From NCBI GenBank assembly GCA_021234155.1, contig JAJEKV010000071.1, positions 4,588,483 to 4,652,482 on the forward strand: a stretch of DNA of 64,000 nt, given 5' to 3'. Both the position numbers and the translations under genes were made by a program. Below the pieces are notes generated by a model, which made no database searches, had not been told where the DNA came from, and saw only the letters and a program-made list of their open reading frames with translations. This stretch comes from Isoetes taiwanensis. Its lineage: Eukaryota > Streptophyta > Lycopodiopsida > Isoetales > Isoetaceae. Every line of letters starts with the position of its first letter. The first letter of the stretch is position 1. Positions 23,476 to 32,250 of this stretch are shown piece by piece.

Positions 23476-23478
23476 TTA

Positions 23479-25144
23479 GAAGGCTTCCTACTCTGAAAGG
23501 GCCAAAGGCACAAGCCAAATATGCAGAATAACTTAAGGACCTAAAGCAAGCTATCTATCTTTGCTTTTGCCTTCCTATTCTAAGAAGTATAGATCTACAG
23601 CAAATGCATGTTCTTGGGCCTATCCACAAACAAATCATCGTGTCCACTGTTTCTGAAGCTAGATTATCGTTGCCAACAGAAAAATGAAATGAGTGAAGAA
23701 GAACAAAGCCAAACATAAACCAAAATCTTACCTCACTGGCTCAGCTACGAAAATAAACCACCATCGATTTAAACATCTCCTTTGACTACCATAACCAGCA
23801 TGCATACCAGCCCGCATGCCATAATCCTCTTTTGCAGAGCCATGAACAGAGATTCTGAGCGATGAACAGAGATTTTGAGTGATGAACAAAGGTTTTGAGA
23901 GTTACTCCTCCTGAATACCTACCTGCAAGCCAAAAATAGGCATCTCCTCTGAAACTCTAAATCGCTGGAGCAAGAAGAAAGGCAAAAGATTGTGGTTATC
24001 TGAACCGCCCAAAGATAAAATCTTATTTAGGGTCAATATAAAATCTGCCATGATTCCAACCGGGAACAAATCTCTGGAAGAGGCTATCCACTTTGCACTG
24101 GACCTCACAATTTACGCAGCCTTTAGAACCCGACTTCATAATCATAGTGCGGACACCATTTGGGCGGACACTGTAAGCTCCATCAAAGCTCTCTGATCCT
24201 AGAAGTTTCGAAAATGTCATCCCACAGCAGAATGATACAGACGGACCAACAGTCACCGAATGTTATGAGCTCAGACCAACAGTCGCCCATGTTAGAGAGC
24301 TCTCAATTCTCTTAACGTGTGCCCTGCAGGGTTGAATATAATACTTGAGTTCACAGCAAAGCTCAAAGGACATCGAGAGAAAAAAAGAAAATATTCATAA
24401 CTGTGGTCTTGCTGAAACATGCAAGGGAAGCTCTTGAAGTGGCAACAAATATGTTAACACCCTTTTTCACGGCAAGAAACTGGTCCTTAGCCATCAAATC
24501 CCTATCTTAGCTTCTTCCACAGAGATCGAGGTCATGCGAGCTCAAAGTTGCGGGAGTATTCTAGAACTCAGCGATCAGGGATAGGTCTTAGAGAAATTTT
24601 CGCATGTATAAATCATCGATCTGAGATTCAAAGCAGTTCCAGTAGATCGAAGGTGCTGCTGAAGAATTACAGGCACGTCGAAGATCTTTGCATGGGCAAC
24701 GGCTCTGGCCAAGACCAACCCTAATACGTCCAAACCCTTTCTTTTTTTTTGGGTTGCCCGTAGGGCAACCCTTGGGAAGTATGGGGCAAGACAGATAGAG
24801 GGCCGCGATTGAAGAATGTTGTAGCATATTCGTCATCGACAGCTGTGGAATTTTGGGATTTGAGGGACCCCTCAATACACTTAGACGGCGTGGATTTTAC
24901 ACGAACTTGGCGGAGGGTGGGGATGTGGTCGGTAGATCTCTCAGGGTCCAAGCCCGTCGTAGGATTTCTTGTTGGATCTGTTGTGCTAAACGAGGTGGCA
25001 AAAAAATCTGTAACATTTCGCCAGGGTTTGCGGGTTTGCCAGATCTCTCCTTCCGCCCAAATGTGTTTGCGTCTGGCGATTCCGGCCGGAATGGCCGCCT
25101 CTATGATTTGGTGATCATACCGGCATGATATCGATCTTTTATGC
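23479..25144. other. Unassigned stretch
   Basis: Contains a small tandem repeat GATGAACAGAGATTYTGAG, three copies at about 23842-23905. From 24720 to 25263 both strands stay open for more than 300 bases, but no motif, codon bias or splice structure supports a gene on either strand. Confidence 0.4.
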
Positions 25145-25255
25145 TGAAGTTGGATTCCAAAGGCTGAAGTTTGTATCCAAAAAGATGTTCTGAAGCCGAT
25201 TTGGAGCCGAAGTTTGTATTCAAAAAGATGTTTTGAAGCCGATTTAGAGAAACCC
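25145..25255 (+). repeat. Short tandem repeat, 2-3 copies
   Basis: GAAGTTTGTATYCAAAAAG followed by ATGTTYTGAAGCCGATTT is repeated at about 25168 and 25211, with a shorter related copy before them. Confidence 0.7.
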
Positions 25256-27116
25256 CAGAGCATATCAGGTGCTTGCCATATAAGGTAGAAACTGCCGCAA
25301 TACCATGGCCGTGCAGTTTGAAATGGGTTTTTTACCCCTTTTTTTCCCCCTGCTATGGCAAGGAGCTTTGTTTAGCGAATTTGCATTTTCATGTAATCTT
25401 CCACAGAGTGACCTACGAAAATATTTTCTAGCCATTCAATGATGGAGCCTGCTAATGCAGCAGCTAACGCTTGGTGCCAAGATGAGGTTTACAGGCGATG
25501 CAAATGTTTCTGCAATAAAGGTGCAAATTTTTTGAAAAATGCCGGGTTCAGGCCTATGTAGCTACGATCTTGAAATAATTTGTGTTTGCAAGGATTTCGA
25601 AATAATCTTATCTTGCCAGATGTCATTGCCATGGCATTGCAGAATCCTGTCGGCTCTGGATATGGAGCATGTGTCCAACGGCTTGGTTCCTTCGCATTTG
25701 CAGCTACAATGTTTGTGCAGCAGACACTTCTATATGTGTCAGGTTTTAATTCTCCTCTTACTTCATCGTATTGAAGGTTCTCTGTGAACTTGACATCCAC
25801 CGTTTCTTCAAAGCAGCATTCCTATGCATCCATAGTTGTTAATTCTATAACAGAAGACATGAAGTTTTGAGATGATCAGTGAGTCGAGATTCTCAAAATG
25901 GAGGAATTTTCACACATTCTACTCAAGAATCCAAACCCCCACCTTCTAGAAGGATTATTCTGGTACGGCAGGGGGAAAGCTAAGGGGATATAGACGAGAG
26001 TTGTTAGACATTGCATTGCTTCATATTTAAATCTTTAAGTCTAGATTCGTTTGCATTGATCTTTCATTTCGTTACAGTCTGTCTTATCATTTTTGCTGGA
26101 TATGGCTCTTCAGTTTCTACAAATACTATTTTCTTAGCTTCAGCCTACAACATCTTTTCTTCAGGAAATTTTCAAGACAGGGAAAGAATGAGAGTAGAAA
26201 AGGATCATGGCAACCTATTGAAATTTTCTGTGCAAACCTGCATTGATTTCTGAAATATCGAATGGCAGGGATAGTATACGAAGGTATGCAGATAGGAGCT
26301 AGCACAAACTTGCAAATCGTGTCCTTTGCTGATAGTATCTATAAATTGTGCAATTGTAGGATCTTGCTCATGTTCTGGACTCGCAGATCAGCTCTCTTAG
26401 AGCAGCATAGAAGAAACTAGAGCCCATAAACATGTGACGCACGAAAGTGATGTGTGAATGGTACATACAGGTAAGTCTATTGTTCTACATGGTGTCTAAA
26501 TCTTTTGCATAAAAATGAGACCGTGGGATGTATTATGTAATAGAGCTGTATGCATATGGCTTGGTTTAATATTGATTATAATACTCTGCAGTATCTCAAA
26601 GATTCATAACTTTACTTTTACATGGATGCTAGTTGCTTTTTGTAACTATTTACTGTTGTACAGATTTCATGGAAATGGAGCAATTGATTAACAAGGTCAC
26701 TTGTCAATGTCTGGAATCATCAGAAAGTATAGAATCGGGTTTTGGCCACAGGTGTTGCGGTGCACTAGGTAGTCAATAAGGTATTTTCATCAAGAAACAC
26801 TTAAATGCATTTTTTTCACATCCAAATGCTACACTTATCTTTTGTCAGCTTTGCTTGGAAAGTGAGAAAAACATGTAGAGGTTCCTTTGAATTGCGAAAA
26901 TAAAGTCCCACATTCTTTTGCGAATTTTTGTTGTAAAATAAATGCAATTATTTGGTGCCATTTGAAACAAAATAAATGTGATTCATAGAAGTCCAAAATG
27001 ATATCAGTAGTCTTGATCTATCATCCCTGCATTGCAAATCTAATCCATAACAGCAAGTTAGCTTATTAAGATTATGATTCAAATATTGTAATTGGCTCAT
27101 TTCAGTATATTTGATG
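25256..27116. other. Unassigned stretch; possible exon fragment at 25580-25774
   Basis: At 25580-25774 a plus-strand frame reads ALQNPVGSGYGACVQRLGSF. It looks more protein-like than its surroundings, with balanced composition and a hydrophobic stretch after it, but I do not recognise the family. The rest is AT-rich with no gene seen. Confidence 0.3.
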
Positions 27117-27120
27117 CATA
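27117..27120. repeat. Target site duplication CATA, left
   Basis: CATA directly abuts the left inverted repeat and is repeated at 35785-35788 directly after the right one. Confidence 0.75.
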
Positions 27121-27150
27121 AACAGAGTTTAAAATGAAACGCACTTATTT
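27121..27150 (+). repeat. Left terminal inverted repeat
   Basis: Twenty-nine of 30 bases match the complement of 35755-35784. It is followed at 27152-27164 by AGAAGTGCGTTTG, which can pair with the AAACGCACTT inside the repeat. Confidence 0.9.
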
Positions 27151-27812
27151 AAGAAGTGCGTTTGAAAGATTCCTTTAAGAAATTAAGAATTTGAAAAAAA
27201 CACACAAAATAGGGAGCAAAATAGATTGTTGAGCAATTAGCATTCGGGACACCCGCAAAAAAGCAACATTTTTAAAGCCTTTTCATTTTTAAAAGAGGGC
27301 AAAAAAAAATGCTTGTTTTTGAGGAGTGAGACATTAATTTTGATAACTCAGTAAATATTTATTGTTAAAAACAGAGGGAAATATAGTTTGTCTTTTTGCA
27401 AGCTTAATATAAGTACTAAGAAAGTCAGACATTGGAAAGATAAAGAGTGTGAAATCATAGAGCAAGAAAGAGTTATTTCAATCAAGCATTGTTGAAGAGA
27501 CAAAGCTTTCAGTTTAAAAATCCTCATCAAAATAAATTATAATTATATAGTTTACAATGGTAGTAGTTAAGAACTCTGTCTGTATAAATTTATATGAGAG
27601 GTGGGAGAGGTGGCTCTTCCCAGTCCACAGGACTCTCGTACCCTTTGGGATCGGCTCTTTATGAGCTTACAAAGCCAGAGACGCCTCTTCCGATTCCAAA
27701 CCTATTGGCACTGGCGGTTTCTCGGCTCGGGCACCACAGCTCCAAGTCAACAAACTCCACCTCCTCATCTTTTCTTCCTATAAGTGGAGGTGTATTTTAC
27801 GTGTAAATGCCC
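27151..27812. other. 3' region of the methyltransferase gene inside the element
   Basis: Lies between the stop of the methyltransferase gene and the left terminus. A plus-strand frame at 27594-27806 is Ser/Pro/Leu-rich and ends shortly before the methyltransferase stop. I cannot support it as a gene. Confidence 0.4.
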
Positions 27813-28348
27813 TTAACATCGGCCGGCACCGTTCTTTGCTCCCAGTTCCTCGTTTTCATCGGGAAAGGATTCGCAAGAGCTTATCCCGGTCCCGATGAAA
27901 CTTACTTTATCCGGGTCTATGTCGACGGAGGCGACATTGCCCACCGCTAAGGCAAGCAAAATCGCCGTGGTGCCTGATCCAGAAAAGGCATCTAGGATCC
28001 AGTCTCCAGGGCGAGAAAACCACTGTATCAAATTATTAATAAGCCGCTGTGGCTTCTGATAATGGGACACCACAGCGCCTTGTCGCTGTGGGTCTCTCAA
28101 TTTCGCAAAAAAATTTGGGAACCGGAAATGCATTGCAGGGAGGAGTCTTCTCATTCTGCGTGTTAAAATGAACCATGGTTTTTTTGGCGTCCGCGCTGTA
28201 AAAACCTATATGAAAATGCTCGAAACAACTCACTAAGCGCGGACCACCACCATGACCCTTGACGTTTGTTTTAAGCCTGCCAAGCAAAGCAGCAATTACA
28301 AATTAGTAGAAAGAAAACAAGGAAAACAAGTTAGCCCAGTAGTGTAGC

Positions 28349-28466
28349 GGTATAAACTTATACCACGGTTGCCTTGCTGTATAAATTTATACCACGGCGT
28401 GAAGCCGTATAAATTTATACAGACATTTATCCAGCCTTTAAGACAGATGTGGTATAAATTTATACC
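28349..28466. repeat. Palindrome cluster in the last intron
   Basis: One exact GGTATAAATTTATACC (28451-28466), a one-base variant (28349-28364), and two shortened copies (about 28380 and 28407). All lie between exon 8 (ends 28276) and exon 7 (28508). Confidence 0.93.
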
Positions 28467-29543
28467 GTGGAGTTACCGTAAAAAAAAGCGTTAAATATAA
28501 TGCTTACCAAATGCGATTTTGGGCCGGCGCTGAGGCCCGCTCCCATAGGTTTAAGCACCGACATCGTCTGCAGGTCGGAATGAAAAATGATGACCCTCCA
28601 GTTTTCAGATGTCGTGACTTCTTTTAGGCCATCCAAGAAAGAACGGACTTGCAAGTGAGTAAAAGCCTCCTCGTCAAAAGTGCTATCCTTGATTTTGAAG
28701 CCGTAAGGAATATCTGCAATGCATAATGTAAAGTTTTGTTTGTCTAAAAGAGTCCCCAGCCTTGTGCAGTCACCCTGAATAACCCTGTACTGGACGTCTT
28801 GACCAAATGTAGTAAATTTTTCGTAAGTAGTGTCAAAACTGCTAGTGATGACTTGCTTTCCTTGCTCAATTGCTTTTTCTGCGCCTCTCCTCCTTGGCTC
28901 TCATGAACCAGGTTTAAAAATCCCGTTGGTAGGCCTTTCTTCTTATTCTCAGAAGAAAACCGTGAGACAAAGGCACGAAAACATTTTTCGCGACAACTTA
29001 CCCAACCCACTTGAAGTTAACAAATGCTCTCTCGATAATAGAATCTGTAGTAGAAGTTGGATATAAAAACTTGCACTCCTCCCAGTCCTCCAGGTTTAGT
29101 TGCTTCATTAATTCTGCCTAGCAGGTGACAATGTCTTTCTGACTGCAGAGGGAAAAATGTGGTCAGACAAAGTTAGGAAAAAAAGAACACGAGATAAGAA
29201 AATGTGGCTTACGTCTTAGCTTCTTTGGCCATTTCGTCGAGAGTGAATTCTTTGGCCACAACTTTTTCCAGAAGTCTTACAAAAATTTCCTTGCTTTTTA
29301 AACCCTGTAGCTGCGTCCAGGGTACAATGCTCATGTTTTTTTGTTTTCCCTCACCACCTTTTTTTGGTTTTTTTCCGGCAAAGCTAGATTGTTCTTTCAG
29401 CTCACCATCTTCAAACATACAAAATATTCTTTCTTGAAGATCCCAAACCTGTCAACGATTGAACACAAGTATTTTAGTGTTGAATGGCGAAAAAGCGTTT
29501 ATTGTGAAGTCTACTATTTAATTGCACATGGAAGACCAGGCAT

Positions 29544-29609
29544 GGTATAAATTTATACCGTGGGGCACGGTATAAATTTACACCGTGCGGGCAACTATAA
29601 ATTTATACC
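29544..29609. repeat. Palindrome cluster in the intron after the ParB-like exon
   Basis: An exact copy at 29544-29559, a one-base variant at 29569-29584, and a shortened copy ending at 29609. The spacers GTGGGGCACG and GTGCGGGCA are also partly complementary. Confidence 0.93.
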
Positions 29610-30668
29610 GTGCCTGGTCCCCTCTGCTACGCATTTACAAAGTTCATACTACAGAGAACTAAATTAAAGCTTTTACTTACTTGACCGTCTCTGAAAGCAA
29701 GCTGGAAGTAATTGTCGTACTGCTTCACAGCCATTATGGGCTTCTTATCTGAATCATAGCTGAGGCAGCACTCTGTGACACAAGCTTCTCGAAGTTCTTG
29801 GAGCTTGTTCTTTTGTTTTTTGAAGTCCTCTCCATGCACTTGCTTGAACTCTACGTATTCCCGGTGCATGAAGCGGATCTTGTTTATAAGACTCATTTTT
29901 AGTCTGAAGTCATTGTCGAGATTATGACTCACGGCAATGACCTTTGCTTCCTCGTCTGTGACTCCAACGTAGATATGTGCTTCCACACTCTTCCAAACCT
30001 CGTTACGGGATTCTTCTTTTGAAAGTTCCTTCCTTGCTTTGTAGCTATGTGTGCCTCCAAGAACAAAGTAGGTGTAATCCTCGAAGTTAGCCTTTTTCAA
30101 ATCTTTCAATTGGTTGCAACGGCCTCTGTCAACCATTACAACTAGTGGCGACACATGGGCATGAGGATTTCTTCTCATTCTTTGCTTCCAGTATAGCCAC
30201 ATGTGCCGTCTGACTTCCGGGACTGAAGAACTTCGACCCCATCTTCATTTTTTAGGCGGCCTCTTAATAGTGCTCAATGTCAAAGAAATTGTTTGTTTGA
30301 GCGGTTTAGTTTCATTAACCCGCTTTTAAGAATAGCACTTGACTTATCTGCCCGGGCTTCACAACGATATACGCTCGGGGAGCCTTCGAAGAGCTTCTGC
30401 TGACTCCTCTATCGTCAAGGGCTTTGTGGTTCTGGTTTTTTTCTTAGTAGAAGGCTGTGTATCTACTACCAGTGAATGCTTCCTACCCTTTCCCTTTGGT
30501 ATTACTATGTCCTCCTCTTCCTCTTCCTCTTCTTCTTCTTCCCTCTCTTCCTCTTCGACATTACGGGGGTACCATAGACCCTTGACCAACCCTTTTTCTT
30601 CACACAGCACCACTGACATTAAAATTTCTACTATGTCCTGTAATGCAGGGTTAAGTTTAGAGAATGAC

Positions 30669-30683
30669 GGTATAAATTTATAC
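30669..30683. repeat. Single palindrome copy in a 70-bp intron
   Basis: GGTATAAATTTATAC occupies the middle of the shortest intron of the gene (30638-30707). Confidence 0.9.
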
Positions 30684-31298
30684 GGAAAGCAACTAAGAGT
30701 AACTTACAAAGCCGTTCTTGTAATTGTCCGCAATGTAATCATACACGTCTTTGGGCTTGCACATGCTTATTCTAAGCATTCTACTATTCAGAACATAGTA
30801 GACCTCCCCCTTGTCATGATTGCACTTCATCAAAACTTCATCATCGTTCTTTGTAGTAACAAGGTTTATAATTTCGCCAGCAGGGTAATAATCATCAGAC
30901 TTGAACTTGCCCTTCCCTGATTGATGGCACAAGTAAAGGTACGCCTCAGTGGGTTTGCTCTCTCTTGCGCCCCTGTGGACGTACCAAGTCTGTTCCTTTA
31001 GTTCATAAGTCTGTGGCTCTGGTGGTGTAGCCTTTGATGATGACCCTCCGAGTAGAAACTTGATCTTAGGGCTGAAAAACGCGTAAAAAAACCATTTTTA
31101 TACAAGAAACTGAACCTTTTTCGACTTTTTGAAACACAAAAACAGTAAAAAAAGAGGCTGAAAGGGCATAAAATCCACTCTAAATTAACACTTTATTTGT
31201 GTCATTTGAGCTTAAAACACAACAATATTACCAAAATATTAAGGTTCGGGACCATTCGTTAAGCACTAGACATCAAGATTCCGAAATGGTTCTGGAAC

Positions 31299-31784
31299 GG
31301 TATAAATTTATACGACTCGAGCACGAGCGGTATAAATTTATACCGTTCCAGAACACAGTCGGTATAAATTTATACCGCAAGTGTTTTGGAGCGGTATAAA
31401 TTTATACCGCTCGTGGGTATAAATTTATAGATAGATAGATAGATAGATAGTAGTTTTAACGTCACGCCACTAGGCAGCATCCAACTGGACATGTGACCAC
31501 ACACCACCGCTCGTGCTCGAGCGGTATAAATTTATACCGCTCCAGAACACTTGCGGTATAATAATCTTCGAAGACGGCGGTATAAATTATACCGCCTCGA
31601 ACACTTTGCGGTATAAATTTATACCGACTATGTTCGAATCGGTATAAATTTATACCGCCGTAGGCTCGAAATGTATAAATTTATACTTGGATTCGAAATT
31701 TGTCGGTATAAATTTATACCGCTTCGTTCTTTCAGCGGTATAAATTTATACCACTCGAGAACCATATCGGTATAAATTTATACC
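31299..31784. repeat. Main palindrome array in intron 1
   Basis: Exact GGTATAAATTTATACC at 31329, 31361, 31393, 31523, 31610, 31641, 31705, 31737 and 31769, with variants at 31299, 31416, 31579 and 31673. Several extend to a 24-base palindrome with GAGC/GCTC flanks. Spacing is often 32 or 64 bases. A (TAGA)n run sits at 31428-31452. Confidence 0.95.
31428..31452. repeat. (TAGA)n microsatellite
   Basis: Six TAGA units begin inside a broken palindrome copy (TATAAATTTATAG), as if the repeat had grown out of its last bases. Confidence 0.9.
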
Positions 31785-31859
31785 GCGGGGCCTTACACTC
31801 CTAACAGATTAAAACAAAGAGAAACTAAAACGATACGGATAGTAGACTTACGTGGCCAT

Positions 31860-32250
31860 GGTCGTATGGATTAAACATAGCTGTTGTTCGGAGAAGCAAT
31901 TTGGAGGGTATATAAAAGCGGCCTCGGCGCCTTGGACTAGAAAAATAGGGTGGCGGTCTTGGGCTTAAGTACCTCCGCTAAGTGTCGTTTCAGTATAAGC
32001 GCTTCTCCATAAAGTTTTCAATACAATCCATGCTTGTCACGTGAGTTTTTAGGTATAAATTTATACCGTTTCTTTTCTATGTTGCCCTCCTCAGGTATAA
32101 ATTTATACCATCTCTAAGATAAATTTATCTGATCGGCGCTTTAAGTTTGCCTTCTCTTTATAAATTTATACCATCCTCGTGTAAACTTTTTACCGTCTGC
32201 TCTTACGTCGTATAAATTTATACAATTGTGACGCTTAACCTTACCGAAGT
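31860..32250. promoter_or_regulatory. Divergent intergenic region with palindromes
   Basis: Separates the start codons of the methyltransferase gene (31859, minus) and the DUF7869-like gene (32251, plus). It holds exact palindromes at 32052-32067 and 32094-32109, half or variant copies at about 32117, 32159 and 32209. Each palindrome contains TATAAAT on both strands, so the sites could act as TATA-like elements in either direction. Promoter function is inference. Confidence 0.6.

Larger units (their letters stand above)
27813..31859 (-). pseudogene. ParB-like domain + beta-class DNA methyltransferase gene (copy B), 8 exons, frame-broken
   Basis: Minus strand. Exons read from splice borders: 31852-31859 (ATGGCCAC), 30708-31071, 30637 to about 30345, 29681-30222, 29213-29448, 29002-29117, about 28949-28508, and 28276-27813. 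Exon 2 encodes an unrecognised domain (EQTWYVHRGARESKP, CKPKDVYDYIADNYKNGF). Exon 3 has a long Glu run. Exon 4 is ParB-like: PLVVMVDRGR, then FVLGGTHSYKARKEL (ParB GGxHR-type box), then TDEEAKVIAVSHNLDNDF. Exons 7-8 are the methyltransferase: LCIADIPYGFK (motif IV variant), FEHFHIGFYS, SHYQKPQRLINNL, and WILDAFSGSGTTA (motif I). ParB and N6/N4 methyltransferases occur fused in bacteria and phage; an intron-rich eukaryotic version is unusual. Frame breaks: end of exon 3, about 28885, and the A7/T7 run at 28107-28113. Homopolymer assembly errors could mimic the last. Confidence 0.82.

Noticed and set aside
24721-25263. A 180-codon minus-strand frame, with a 101-codon plus-strand frame opposite.
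   Set aside because: No recognisable motif, both strands open at once, and the segment includes a tandem repeat. Not enough to call a gene.
27594-27806. Plus-strand frame of 70 codons antisense to the methyltransferase 3' region.
   Set aside because: Overlaps an alternative frame, has no motif, and is not matched in the sister element at 7366-7687.
31299-31784. The intron 1 palindrome array considered as a CRISPR array.
   Set aside because: Repeats are 16-24-bp perfect palindromes with irregular, partly related spacers inside a eukaryotic intron. No cas genes and no uniform spacer length.
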